From NCBI GenBank assembly GCA_027943245.1, contig JANDJZ010000782.1, positions 1 through 20,810 on the forward strand: a stretch of 20,810 nt of DNA, written 5' to 3'. The position numbers were made by a program, and so were the translations under genes. The DNA comes from Acanthamoeba sp. SK_2022b. Lineage: Eukaryota; Discosea; Longamoebia; Acanthamoebidae. The notes beneath the pieces were generated by a model. The model was not told the origin of the DNA and did no database searches. It saw only the letters and a list, made by a program, of their open reading frames with translations. Positions within the stretch are counted from its first letter, which is position 1, and each line of letters opens with the position of its first letter. Below, in pieces: positions 1 to 9,535 of this stretch.

Positions 1-1688
1 CAACCGCGTGTTGAGCGACGGCGCGTGCGCACCTGCGAGCGCGACTGGCCTGACTGCTGCGCCTGCGCGTCGAGGAGCAGCATTGCGATGTCCCGGAAGC
101 CCGACTCGATCGCCGTGCTGACCTGTGTGGGCCCGACCGCATACACGCACGTCAACGCACTGCAGACAAGAGTGGGTGGGACTCAGCTGAGGCGCACATC
201 TTCGTCCTGTACAATGGCCCCCATTTGGAGGAAGTAGTCCACCACCTCTCGCTGCCCGTTGTGGCAGGCGATGTAGAGCGGCCGGTCCTCCCTGCTGATG
301 TATTCGTAGGGCGTCGTGGTGTCCCACTTGGACGGCTTGCGCTCGAGTATGACCTTCTCCACCGTCTCGCTCTCCTCGCCGTTCACGTTTGCGCCCAGCC
401 CCAGCAACAGCTCCACGATCTCGAGGTCGCCCCTCGCAGCAGCGTCGCACAGCTGCGCAGCCACACCAACGCGGTGAGACAACCACCAAGCGACCCGGCG
501 TGTGCATGGTGTAGTGTGTGTGTGTGTATGTGTTGTGCACGCACCGAGGCCACAAAATCAGCTCGATGGTCGATGAGAAGTTCGATGAAGAGACCCCAGT
601 TCTTGGTGAGGATCCCCTTGAGCTTCTTCTCGATGCTGGCCGCCTTCTCCGCGTCCGTGGCTCCTCCTCGTGTCGCCCTCATGCGCGCCGAATCCTGCGG
701 GCGGGCGGGCGGGCCACACACAGGACAGTGGCAACACAAGTTAGCGATGTGTGCGTGCGTGCGTGTTGGCAACCAGCGCAACGCCGGGGAAGGCACCCGT
801 TACCTCGATGTGGCGCATAATCAAGTCATAGGCCACCTCCTTGCTGCGGTACTTGCAGGCGTAGTAGAGGGCCGTGTACTGGCAGTACTTGATGTAGTCC
901 ATGCCATCGAACGGGCCGTCCTGCCTGTCGCCCCTGCCTCCTTGTCTGCCCCCGCCGCCGCCCCGCATCGTTGCGGCGCCACTGAGGCCGGTCTCGTCGT
1001 GCGAGACGTGGCGCATCATCGACGAAGACGACGCGTCGTCCCCGAAGCGGTAGGGCTGCAGCGCTGACGCGGCCGAGGTGGCAGTTGTGGAGGAGAAGGA
1101 GCGCTGGTGGCCAGAGCGGCCCGCAGCGTGGGTGACGTTCAATCGATGCAGCGCGTTGCCGTGATTGATCTCCTTGGCGCTCTTGTGCAACTTCGATGCG
1201 GCGACGTTGTGCTGCTGCTGTGGATCGTCGATGTAGCCTTCCTCCTCGTACTTTTTCAAGATCTTGCGGCCTCGCTTGCGAAATGCGCGTAGCGAGGCCG
1301 GGCCGTATCGCTCGTGGACGGCCTTGATGTGGATGTCGGCCCCGTGGGCCATCAAGAGCGCCACGATCTCGCGATTCCCGCGCATGCAGGCTACGTGAAG
1401 GGGCGTGAGGACGTCCTTGTCCACACCTTGAAACATGAACTTCATCTCGCTCAGCGCTCCACCACCACCTGTCGCTCCGTCTTGTGTGATCGATGACAGC
1501 GAAGACGATGGCGAACCAGCTTCATCGCTTCCGTTTCCTCCATTACCCACTTGATTCCAATTCCTTCGACCCAGCTTGTACTCCTTTCTATGGTCTATGT
1601 CCACCTCTTTGTGCTTGAGCACTTCGCAAAGAGTGCGTACGTCGGCCCCCTCGACTGCCTCCCACAGCTTGGCATTGGCGTTGCCCAT
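1..1688 (-). CDS. Ankyrin-repeat protein, partial at the left edge (N-terminal part present)
   Basis: Exons 1688-804, 694-545, 452-198 and 122-33 are all phase 0 and join in frame; 33 is followed by a GTGCGC donor, so the gene runs off the window. Introns are GT-AG and 76-109 nt. About 460 residues are visible. Ankyrin helices are clear: TPLHVACMRGNREIVALLM (about 95-113), QYTALYYACKYRSKEVAYDL (about 270-289), LCDAAARGDLEIVELLLGLG (from 346), RPLYIACHNGQREVVDYFLQ in exon 3, and STAIESGFRDIAMLLLDA in exon 4. A low-complexity Gly/Ser/Gln-rich linker (about 190-265) separates the repeats. The start at 1688 is chosen because MGNANAK begins the first ankyrin-like helix; upstream codons in the same frame lack ATG support. 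Gly2 with Lys7 could allow N-myristoylation, which is inference. Ankyrin arrays bind proteins; the partner cannot be told. Head-to-head with the GT61 gene, 452 bp apart. Confidence 0.85.
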
Positions 1689-2140
1689 CTGCCACATCAT
1701 CGCGCCACGTCGAAGAATAATTTCAAGAATTAGCAAAATTGAAAGAGCACCACGGTCGCTGTGCACGCATAAATAAATCTGAACAACATGGCAAGCTGCA
1801 GCACACCTTCTTCACACAGCAGCGAAAGCTTGCCAGCAGAAGGTGTGGTCAAGGAATTAAATCAAGACAAATAACTAGAGGCGATGGCAATAGGTGGCGA
1901 AAACGAGAATCGTCCAAAAAGATTGAAAAACTTGGCAGCACCTTGTGCGGAGGAAAAGCACGACTCTGAGGTTGACAAGAGAAGGAGGACAACACAGAGA
2001 GGTTATAATCTCAACCCACCCAGCTTTGTCCACCTTTCTTTCTTGTGAGTTTTCAGCGCACGATTCCCCTTCGTCCTCCCGCCCCAAAAGCTCCCGCGAA
2101 AATTTCATTCGTTTCCCAAATTTTTGGCCAGGACCACAAG
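1689..2140. promoter_or_regulatory. Divergent intergenic region between the ankyrin and GT61 genes
   Basis: A 452-bp spacer between two start codons on opposite strands, so it should carry both promoters. It is more AT-rich than the flanking exons. A TTATAAT stretch lies near 2003-2009 and an AATAAAT stretch near 1771-1777, but neither sits at a convincing distance from a start to be called a TATA box. No other element is recognised. Confidence 0.4.
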
Positions 2141-2839
2141 ATGAACCACAAGATGAAGCGACGGGAGCAAGGGCGCTTGCTGCCGCCTCCTGTCAATGCA
2201 TCAGGCCAGGCAAAAAAAGGGTTGAGGAGCAAAACAGGGTGTTTGGCCGCCGTTGCGGGCGTCCTGCTGCTCTGCAACTTGGTAATCGGCTACATCTACT
2301 TCTTCCACTCTCCGCCACTCCACACGCTCGAGGAGCCACCACAAGAGGTAGATGGCAGTTCTTTTCTTTCTCACTGAGCCCAATAGTTCTCTGCTCACGC
2401 TTGACGGACTGGCAGCCCCGCACAAAACCCGCGCAAGTGTACTTTGCGCGCCCGCAGGCGGCAGCAGGGGCTCAGGCAGAGAAGCGGCAACCCGACGTGG
2501 GCCATGAGCGATACGTGACCCCGTTCTCGCCTCCCGAGCGGCTTCGGCCCAAGCGCATCAACGAGTGTAGAAAGGCAGGCCTTAACTCCTCTGGCTCCCT
2601 GTTCATTTATATGAGCGGGCTTGCACCCCACCTCTTATGCTGACGCCTTGCCGTTTCGTTTTCAGGGAGACAACATCGGCATGTGCGCACAAGACCCGGG
2701 CATAGCGTATGCAGTCGAACTCGTGTACCCGACGTGGGTGCTCGAGATGCCCCACTTCATCCGCAAGGAGCACCGAGATCTCTTCTTCGAAGTAGAGCAG
2801 GTTACCACACAATGACACACAACAACAACAACAACAACA

Positions 2840-2919
<80 letters not shown>

Positions 2920-4698
2920 TTGAGCGCGCACACCACACAAAGAAAACGGAAAGTTACACATATCACAACACACACATTCTGTGCATGCGTGCACGTGTTG
3001 GATAGCTACCTCACCGTGCCATTGACGTATTGGACTTGTAGATCAAGAGCTATATGGACCAACATAACTCCAAGGACTGCCAGGAGACAAATTGCAAGGG
3101 CGTGAATTTCCCCCCCTCGGAGCGGCTGGTCTTCCACAACGAGCAGTATACCTACGGCCATTTGGTATCCCTCACCGACGGTATGCAGGCTGCGAGATTC
3201 GCGCGCTTCACGCTCCCGCTCTACGCGTTTGGCCTTACGCGTTGGAGCGCCAGGCATCTACGCCGGCAGGCCGTCATTGGCCTTTGGCGGCGAAGACGAG
3301 TGCGAGTGGCCCAACAGCTACACCATGCTTTACCCGAGGACGTCCGACCCTTCCAAGGGCCCTTTTTACAAGAAAGTGGCGGTTTTCATCGGTATGCTCA
3401 ATTTCTCGTGCGATCTCGTTCATTCATGCTTCGTGCACGTAGCATGTCTGATGCTTTTGCTCACGCATCGCATCGTGCGACGGTGAACGTTTGTCTCGGC
3501 AGGACCGCAAAGCAAATCGTTTCAACATTTTGTCGACCGATTGATGCCGGACATTGCGCAGGCGTGGGACCTGTTGTCGACCGACCACTCGTGGTCAGTC
3601 TTGGGCTTCCGGACAGGTCCCGGCGTGCGGTACGCCGAGCATCTCCGCGCGCGTGCGAGAGTTGCTTTTCAAACTCAAACTAACGCACAATCTTTCCGTA
3701 GGACTGACATGTGGAACCACCTGTTCAGTCAACACAAACAATTGGTCGTCTCTGGTACGACGATCCACGCCCGGGAGATGCTCTATCCCTGTCGAGTGCC
3801 CCGTTTCCATCCCTGGATTTGGCAGCGAATGCGCAGCATGCTGGGCGGTACCTCTCCTCCCGCCCTTCCCACTATCTCCCTTCTCCTTGGTTCACTAAAC
3901 GGCTGCGTGCGCTTCGTTCTTCACCGTGCAGTGGTCGACGTGCCCATACAACAGCGGTCGAAGATCGTCTACCTATCGCGTGGCCGCACGCGCAAGGTGC
4001 GCCGGCCACCTCACCTAAGGGCGTGATCATCTTCGGCAGGGCTCACTAATCGCTGACCTCAACTCCACCCTGGCACGGTGGATGCTTGCAGGTGTTGAAC
4101 GAAGAGGAGTTGGTGGCCGCCATGCGCGCCTTCGTAAAGAGCAGAGGCGTGCCGGGAGAAGAATTGGTGATCTTTGACCACCGCAACTATCCGGGCTTGA
4201 ACGCCACGCGCGATTTCTTCAATTACCAGGTCAAGGCTGTAATAGGTATAGCGCTCTTTTTTTTTTTTAAAAAAAATAAATAATCAATTACTTTATAAAT
4301 TCTTATATTATTTTGTTTTATTTAATGTAACATTAAATTACGTGATCTATAGCCAGCTGATTGACGTGCCCTGTCAATCAATATGCGACCTGCAGGGCCG
4401 CACGGTGGCGCTTTCTACAACATCAACTTCTCCCCGCGTGATACGCTCGTTGTAGAGTTCTTTCCGATCCGGTCGCTCATCCGAAAGGCCCATCGGTGGC
4501 CAGAGGGCGTCTGGTGGAATAATTATTAAGATTGTGTGACTAATCAACGCGCAACAACTTTTGTCCATGCAGCACAACTACTACATGATGCCCATTGTGT
4601 CGCCGATTGGAAAAGGAGACGTCGACGTCGACGTGCAGGCGGTCATCGACATCTTGCACAAGGAGCTGCCTCTGCCTTCGACGAGGGCAACGGACTGA
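2141..4698 (+). CDS. GT61/DUF563-type glycosyltransferase, type II membrane protein
   Basis: Exons 2141-2347, 2458-2574, 2666-2800, 3042-3180, 3254-3391, 3503-3847, 3932-3996, 4092-4245, 4396-4508 and 4573-4698 give about 512 residues with consistent phases. The N-terminus is basic, followed by one membrane segment (about 33-55, CLAAVAGVLLLCNLVIGYIY), the layout of a Golgi/ER signal anchor with a lumenal C-terminal enzyme. Family signs: FQHFVDRLMPDIAQAW, then REMLYPCRVPRFHPWIWQRM, then KIVYLSRGRTRKVLNEEEL, then GPHGGAFYNINFSPRDTLVV near residue 434. These match the GT61 pattern (plant xylosyltransferase, EOGT, POMGNT2), which adds xylose or GlcNAc to glycans; the donor sugar here is unknown. 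Intron 2 would use a GC donor. The 4509 donor (GTCTGG) is weak: if it is not used, the protein ends at a TAA at 4528. Exon 3503-3847 may hide a 108-nt in-frame intron (3594-3701). Confidence 0.8.
2801..3041 (+). repeat. CA microsatellite in GT61 intron 3
   Basis: An (AAC)n patch from about 2819 leads into an almost pure (CA)n tract up to about 2918. It lies wholly inside the intron between exon ends 2800 and 3042, so length changes need not affect the protein. Confidence 0.9.
4246..4395 (+). other. AT-rich GT61 intron 8
   Basis: A 150-nt GT-AG intron, very AT-rich, with an oligo-T then oligo-A run near 4258-4278, in sharp contrast to the GC-rich exons. Joining 4245 to 4396 recreates the conserved GPHGGAF segment, which supports the splice. 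Confidence 0.75.
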
Positions 4699-4739
4699 TG
4701 TGCCATATTTATTTATTTTTGTCTTTATTTTTTCAGGAA

Positions 4740-4787
4740 TTAAAACTGCTGAGAGACAACGAAGACGATCACGGGCTCGAACTCGCC
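4740..4787 (-). pseudogene. Acetyltransferase relic, extreme C-terminus
   Basis: On the minus strand this reads GEFEPVIVFVVSQQF then stop. It matches the last residues of the intact acetyltransferase at 14924-16444 (GEFESVLAILVSGDRL). About 26 of 35 bases around the GEFE codons agree by eye. It sits 42 bp past the GT61 stop, convergent to it. The preceding part of the same protein lies next to it at 4861-5006 but on the opposite strand. Confidence 0.65.
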
Positions 4788-4860
4788 GTGTTGGTGGGGG
4801 GTGGTGTGGGTGGGTGTGCGGTTGAAGCTGTGATTGCCTTCAGCGCTCAACGACGGCCAC

Positions 4861-5006
4861 AGCGGCGCGTGGCGTGTGGCGGCGGTCATCTTTGGACACG
4901 TCAACGGCGAGGCGCTGCTCTGCGTCGCGGGCTGCGCATGACGGCGGCCTGGCAGGACGCCACCCTCGGGAGGGCCGGCTTCGGCGGCCGCGTTCGTCGA
5001 GTCCGG
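4861..5006 (+). pseudogene. Acetyltransferase relic, inverted penultimate block
   Basis: On the plus strand this reads SGAWRVAAVIFG, HVNGEALLC and LRMTAAWQDATL in shifted frames. The intact gene has SGAWRVAAVTFG, VHVNGEALLCSVAG and LRMTVAWQDATL. Two small deletions break the frame, one removing the FGQSV step and one removing the CDEG step. Nucleotide similarity is high, so the copy is fairly recent. The orientation is opposite to the C-terminal tail at 4740-4787. No upstream part of the enzyme is seen here. Confidence 0.8.
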
Positions 5007-5090
5007 CAAAGAACACGCCCTCGCTCCACGACCTGATCGTCCCCACCAGCGCGCGCGAATACCCTGTCGCGGCGTACTCCCCTGGTCCAG

Positions 5091-5228
<138 letters not shown>

Positions 5229-5231
5229 GCG

Positions 5232-5545
5232 CGCGCATCTGTCATGAGTGCGGGCGTACTCCTCCCGCGTGATCAGGCCCTCCTCCGCCATCTCCCGCCA
5301 CAGCTGCGCTCACCCCCTCCCAAATCCCCAGCTATAAGCGCACACGCGCGCGGGCGTGTATGATGTGTGCGTGTGCGTGCGTGCTTTGCCTTGTTCATGA
5401 CGTCGAACATGGACTGCCGGTACTCGGTGTTGCCCTGCTCGTCCACGCAAAAGCTGACCAACAGCAGTCGCCCGCCCTTGGCAGCCAGCTCTCTGCCCTG
5501 ATGACGTGTCACGACCAGTCCAACGACGCAGGCTGGCCGGTCAGT
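5232..5545 (-). pseudogene. SABATH-type methyltransferase relic, C-terminal block
   Basis: The minus strand reads GRELAAKGGRLLLVSFCVDE, then EYRQSMFDVMNK, then after an 86-nt intron (5389-5304, GC donor, AG acceptor) LWREMAEEGLITREEYAR. This matches the SABATH carboxyl methyltransferase pattern: RA-x-EL-x-x-GG-hydrophobic run, then an MV-x-EGLI-type helix. The family transfers a methyl group from S-adenosylmethionine to carboxylates or ring nitrogens of small molecules. The rest of the C-terminus is missing and the block runs into the (GT)n tract. The intron is still present, so this is not a processed mRNA copy. Confidence 0.75.
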
Positions 5546-5571
5546 CGACCTTAAGGTGGCGCGGGAGGAGG

Positions 5572-5899
5572 CGGGTGTACCCAGGCCCAGCAACGACTTC
5601 TCGGCACTCTCCGAGATGCCGCAGGACCCCGCCAACAAGGAGAGCCCGCTCCACGCCCTGTCCAACGCACGCGCGTGCGACAATAATGTCGACTTTCTCT
5701 CAACGTCGATCAACCGCAGGGCGTTCCTTCTACGAGCCCAACTTCCCGCCTGAGTCCATTCACCTGGGCTTCTCGGCGACGGCCATGCACTGGCTCAGGC
5801 CCGCCCGGCCCGCTGTCCCAGCACGTCCAGGCCGTGGGCGCCACCGCCGACGAGAAGGCCGCCTTCCAGGCCCACGCCAAGAAGGACTGGGAGACCATC
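5572..5899 (+). pseudogene. SABATH-type methyltransferase relic, inverted middle block
   Basis: The plus strand reads PSNDFSALSEMPQDPANK (5585-5638), then past an intron-like gap RSFYEPNFPPESIHLGFSA with AMHWL (about 5724-5799), then after a frameshift QHVQAVGATADEKAAFQAHA and KKDWETI (5819-5899). These are the NDFN, sFY-x-RLFP, SihlxxSs-xxlHWL and Y-x-x-Q-x-x-xDW regions of SABATH enzymes, in the right order. The block ends exactly where the minus-strand block 5232-5545 begins in protein terms, but lies on the other strand. Frameshifts make it non-functional. Confidence 0.78.
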
Positions 5900-6013
5900 C
5901 GGATGGGATGCTCACGCCCAAGTCCGCGACCCTCGCGGCCCGCACCTCCTTGACCGCCCATCTCATCAGGCCTGCCAACCAAATTTTTTAATTTTATTAA
6001 TTTAAATAATTAA

Positions 6014-7895
6014 ATGAAAACAACTAACTTTAATTCAATTATGAGTTGGAAAAATTCCTGGATTTTTACTCATTCATTTTTTGATAACAGGTCACCATCT
6101 ACCTCCACAATTACAGGCTTCAGCATTGTGAACATTGAGCTCCAAGTCACTGGTGTAAATCCTGGAATTGTGGTTTCTGCACTGGTGACTTGGAGCTCAA
6201 TTTCACAGAGCACCTTGACTCAAACCATGGTGTTGGGTTCTACATCACCTCTTCACCCTGCTAGAGCCATCAACAACCTTTCATCTGGGTCCACTTCTCT
6301 CCTACTCTTCTGTGTCATCCACTTCCACTACTCTCCCATCCTCACTTGAGTAGGTAGGTGCTGGTGTAGTGTGTGATGTCTTCTCAGAAGGAGATGTAGA
6401 GGCTGCCCCTGTTAGTGGGCATCTCAATCAGGCCATAAATGTTGGAGTGGATAAGCTCCATGGGAACTGTCACTCATGGTGCTGGGCCAATGCCAATGGG
6501 TGAGTGTGCTTGCCTTTGATGCAGGCCTCACACTGGTTAATGTGGCCATTGGCAGTTGAGATTTGGCAGCAGCCTTGAGAGCTTCCTCATTGACATGCCC
6601 AAAGCATCAATGAAGAGTGTTGAGGGTCACCAGAGTTGAGTGTCACAATGAGCATGTGGCTGAGTTGGATTGGTTGAAGAATGGTTTGGCCTGAGCCAAC
6701 CTGGTAGATGAGGCAGCCATTGGGACCTATCTTGGTGGGTAGGTAAGTCAGCCTGGCTGTAGAGATAAGACTCTTGGCCAGGCTTGGGATGTGGAGCACA
6801 TTGTGCAGCCTTAGTGGTATGGCCTTGCCATTGATGTAGAGCATTGATGGTGCTGTGGCTGAGGGAAGTTGTTGCCAAGTGTCACATGATGGTTGTCAAG
6901 TGCGATGTAGGAGGAGAAGAGGTTGTGCTTGGCTGTCATGTGTGCTGTTGCCCCTGAATCAAGGTAGCAGATTGAGGTACTATTGTTTGTTGCAGTGTAG
7001 GCAGTGTTGTTGTTGCCAACAGTCAGCAGGAGAGGCTTAGAGAATGGTCAGATGCACTGTTTGCCTTATCTCCACACTTCTTCTTCTTAAAAGTCAAATG
7101 TCTTCATGACAGAACTGGCAGAAGGAAGAGCTGGTTGGTTGAGCTGTGGGCTAAGGAGCAGAGCTCCCTTCAGCCTGATTGGGCTCTGGTCAACGTTGCT
7201 GCTTGCCTTGGTGCAATTGTGTGTGGTGAACGCCTTGTCAGCAGCTGGTAGGAGGCCTTGTTCTTCAAGAGAGATTTTGTCCTTTGAGTTTGTTGTCGTC
7301 CTCTGAATGCTGAGCATTGAGGAGAGATAGGGCGTTGTCAAGCTCATGGTTGATGTTGGGGAAGGCTGCCTTGGTGCACTTGTTGAGTTCAGCAAGGTAG
7401 GCAGCCACTACTGCTTCACTGTAGAGAAGAGCTTGGTCATTGTGGTGAGGAAGTGGCTGACGCCACTGGTCTTGAGCTCCTTGGTGAGAGCATTGAGAGC
7501 AGCCTTGGGAGACGAGGTGTACTTGACCAGAGGAAGGAGTGAGATGGACCAGCGTCTTGAGGATGCTGAGAGCTTGCTTGCTCTGGAGGTTGAACTCCAG
7601 CTTGTGGGCCTCAATGGAGTGGTCTGGCTTGGAGTTGGAGTTTATTCATGGAACAAACGTTGACACCAGTGGTAGCCTCCAACTCCCTTTGACTGGAGGA
7701 GACTGAGAACCTGGGCTTTCCAAATATGGAATTCTCCAGATGATAGGAGAAGAGGAATCTGTTCATGATGAAGTAGTTCTGGGAGTGCTGAGGACATTGC
7801 CAGGTAGTGTTATAAGGCAGGTTAAAACAGTCAGTCAGAAAGTGTGAAGTGGTAGCATTGTTCAGGCCAAGCTGTGCAAGAGACTTTGAGATTAT
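6014..7895 (-). mobile_element. Degenerate Ty1/copia retrotransposon (gag to integrase start)
   Basis: Read on the minus strand from about 7780 downward, with many frameshifts and stops: gag (GEFHIWKAQVLSLLQSKGV), aspartic protease with an intact CYLDSGATAHM core (about 6985-6940), a gag-pre-integrase segment (LHNVLHIPSLAKSLISTARL near 6815-6750), its zinc motif (GHVNEEALK, then CEACIKGKHTH), and the integrase start (SLYISF, then EDITHYTSTYLLK near 6350). The rest of integrase, reverse transcriptase and RNase H are absent and no 3' LTR is seen, so the element is truncated. Its flanks are AT-rich on the left (about 5985-6020). It separates the SABATH middle block from the N-terminal block. Confidence 0.85.
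6134..6201. repeat. Perfect 17-bp inverted repeat with 34-bp loop
   Basis: Arm 6134-6150 (ATTGAGCTCCAAGTCAC) is the exact reverse complement of 6185-6201. It lies at the left end of the copia relic, in sequence with no recognisable retrotransposon domain. Confidence 0.95.
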
Positions 7896-8000
7896 GTTGG
7901 AGGAGACAACACTTCTGTATGTTTAATCTTTTATTATTCAATTCTCTGTGCAGAGTAATAAATGATAAAGGATTATGTCATCTCCGCCAACATAATCTCA
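7887..8000. repeat. 20-bp inverted repeat bounding a TGTTGG...CCAACA block (LTR-like)
   Basis: Arm 7887-7906 and arm 7981-8000 are reverse complements with one mismatch. Inside them the block 7895-7992 begins TGTTGG and ends CCAACA, the usual ends of a Ty1/copia LTR, and it sits where the 5' LTR of the minus-strand copia relic should be. At 98 bp it is short for an LTR. The interior is AT-rich with AATAAA-like stretches. A 15-bp direct repeat (ACACTTCTGTATGTT) occurs at 7909-7923 and 8038-8052. It could instead be a small foldback element. Confidence 0.55.
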
Positions 8001-8203
8001 ATTACCTGATGGTAATGGGATTACATTGTCATTGACTACACTTCTGTATGTTCATACAGAGAGTTCATGACTGATGACCTCTGAGTCAGAGCCATTCTCC
8101 TTGTCTGAGGGGTTGAGTGGATCTATGGTGAAGATGAGGTCAGAGTACACCATGGGGATGGCTCTGGTGACATGGATGTGTCAACGTCCTGGGCCCGTCC
8201 AAC

Positions 8204-8319
8204 ACATCTCGGCCCTGAACTCGAGCATGCGTCGCTCGTCGAGCTTCTGCTTGATGAATCGCTTCACCGCCACTTCGACCCTTCCACTTGCCCCGGTAGA
8301 CCACGCCGTATGACCCATG
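8204..8319 (-). pseudogene. Protein kinase relic, glycine loop and VAIK block
   Basis: The minus strand reads GSYGVVYRGKWKG, then after a 2-nt deletion VEVAVKRFIKQKLDERRML and EFRAEM. This is the nucleotide-binding loop (G-x-Y-G-V-V) and the VAVK lysine of the tyrosine-kinase-like family that is expanded in Acanthamoeba. The sequence stops before the rest of the N-lobe and the catalytic loop is absent, so it is a dead fragment. The segment that precedes it in the family lies at 8345-8562 on the opposite strand. Confidence 0.85.
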
Positions 8320-8344
8320 ATCCATCAGCAAAGGTTGGTATTGA

Positions 8345-8562
8345 AGCCGAGAGGGCTAGAGGGCCGCTTCTTCGGGGGCATCACGCGGGCCGGCGGCAAG
8401 GACTCGGAGCAAAGCCCGTCGCCGGGCCAGAGCGGCGACGAGGCCAAAACCCCGCGCAGCGTGGGGAGATCAGCGGGCTCCGCCAGCAGCGACGGCGACG
8501 ACGAGGTGCAGGCGGTGGTGGGCGAGGGCATGCGCTTCCAGGAGGACAACTTCCTCACCTCG
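8345..8562 (+). pseudogene. Protein kinase relic, inverted linker block
   Basis: The plus strand stays open through a Gly/Ser/Asp-rich linker (GLEGRFFGGITRAGGKDSEQ and on) to GEGMRFQEDNFLTS. In the Acanthamoeba kinase family the sequence MxFKEDNFLTS stands about 20 residues before the GSYGVVY loop (family knowledge from memory). Here it is followed directly by a reversed SABATH fragment at about 8563. It is on the strand opposite to the glycine-loop block. Confidence 0.72.
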
Positions 8563-8751
8563 AGAGGTGCCACCATCAGCCGCGCCGTAGTCGGCGATGG
8601 CGAAAAGAGGCAGGTCGGTTGGAAGGCGGGAGGAGCCACCGTTGGGAGTGGTGAGCGCGCCTTGCAGCGCCGCCAGGAGGAGCGGCAACGCGTTCAGGAT
8701 CGCCGCCCCTGCGCCCTTGGTGTGGGCACTGTAGTACCCGCCGCCCTTCAT
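8563..8751 (-). pseudogene. SABATH-type methyltransferase relic, N-terminal block
   Basis: From ATG at 8751 the minus strand reads MKGGGYYSAHTKGAGAAILN, a variable stretch, then LPLFAIADYGAADGGTS. These are the SABATH N-terminus (M-x-GG-x-x-x-Y-x-x-NS-x-x-Q type) and SAM-binding motif I (iADlGCssGpN type). The frame is open for 63 codons and then meets the kinase linker block head-on. About 25 residues are missing between this block and the NDFSAL block at 5585. Together the three SABATH blocks read as one gene split by a roughly 2.6-kb insertion (kinase relic plus copia). Confidence 0.75.
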
Positions 8752-8876
8752 CTCCAGTCCCTTCCTCTCCCACGATCCGCCATTGCTGTGCAGTGTTATG
8801 AGCCCACGCTTTTCTTTTACATTTTCTGAATGGAATTGTTGATTTAGCTGACACGCCGACCAATCAAATCCTTTCA

Positions 8877-9460
8877 TCACAAGCCCATGAAGAGCAGGCT
8901 TCCTTGCGCATCGTCGTCTTCGTCTTCGTCACCTTCCTCCCCTTCCTCGGTCTCGGCTTGGTCGTCGTGATCGTCATCATCGTCATCCTCGACCGGCTCG
9001 CGCCACCTAATTCGCGCGCTCTCTTCCGCGCACATCCTGATGAAGGCGCGCCATTGGCCGTCCTCCTCTCGAGGCACCACCGGGCCTTGCTCGACCGGAC
9101 GTGGGGGACTCAACCTGCCTGTCATACACCTCCAGACCACGGACACGCCGTTTTCTCGCATGACCTATCGTCGCCCGCCATCGGAGAGAATGTCATCCGC
9201 TGTCCCTGACCAGCAGGCTCACGCACACTGCACAGCCACACTAAACCTGGAGACATCCCGGATCGGTGCTGCCGCCGAACGCGAGGTTGAGGTTGAGCCA
9301 GCGAAGATGAGGCAGCCGTTTGGGCAGCGAATCAAACCACGAGTTGCACCGCGGTAAGTCCCACCCTTGTTGCGACTGGTGTGCGGGCGCGCCCAGCAAG
9401 TTTGTGGGTGAGTGCTTACTGTAGGTGGGAATAGTCAACAAGCCAACAAAAGTTGGTCTG

Positions 9461-9535
<75 letters not shown>

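Noticed and set aside
225..1067. 280-codon plus-strand open frame over the ankyrin gene
   Set aside because: It mirrors the GC-rich minus-strand exons, crosses three intron positions, and shows no domain; the minus strand gives clear ankyrin repeats.
2683..3105. Poly-(TH) open frames in both strands over the CA tract
   Set aside because: They are frame-neutral translations of a microsatellite inside a GT61 intron.
3594..3701. Definite intron in GT61 exon 6
   Set aside because: The donor is weak and the frame stays open, so I left the segment in the model and listed it as a question.
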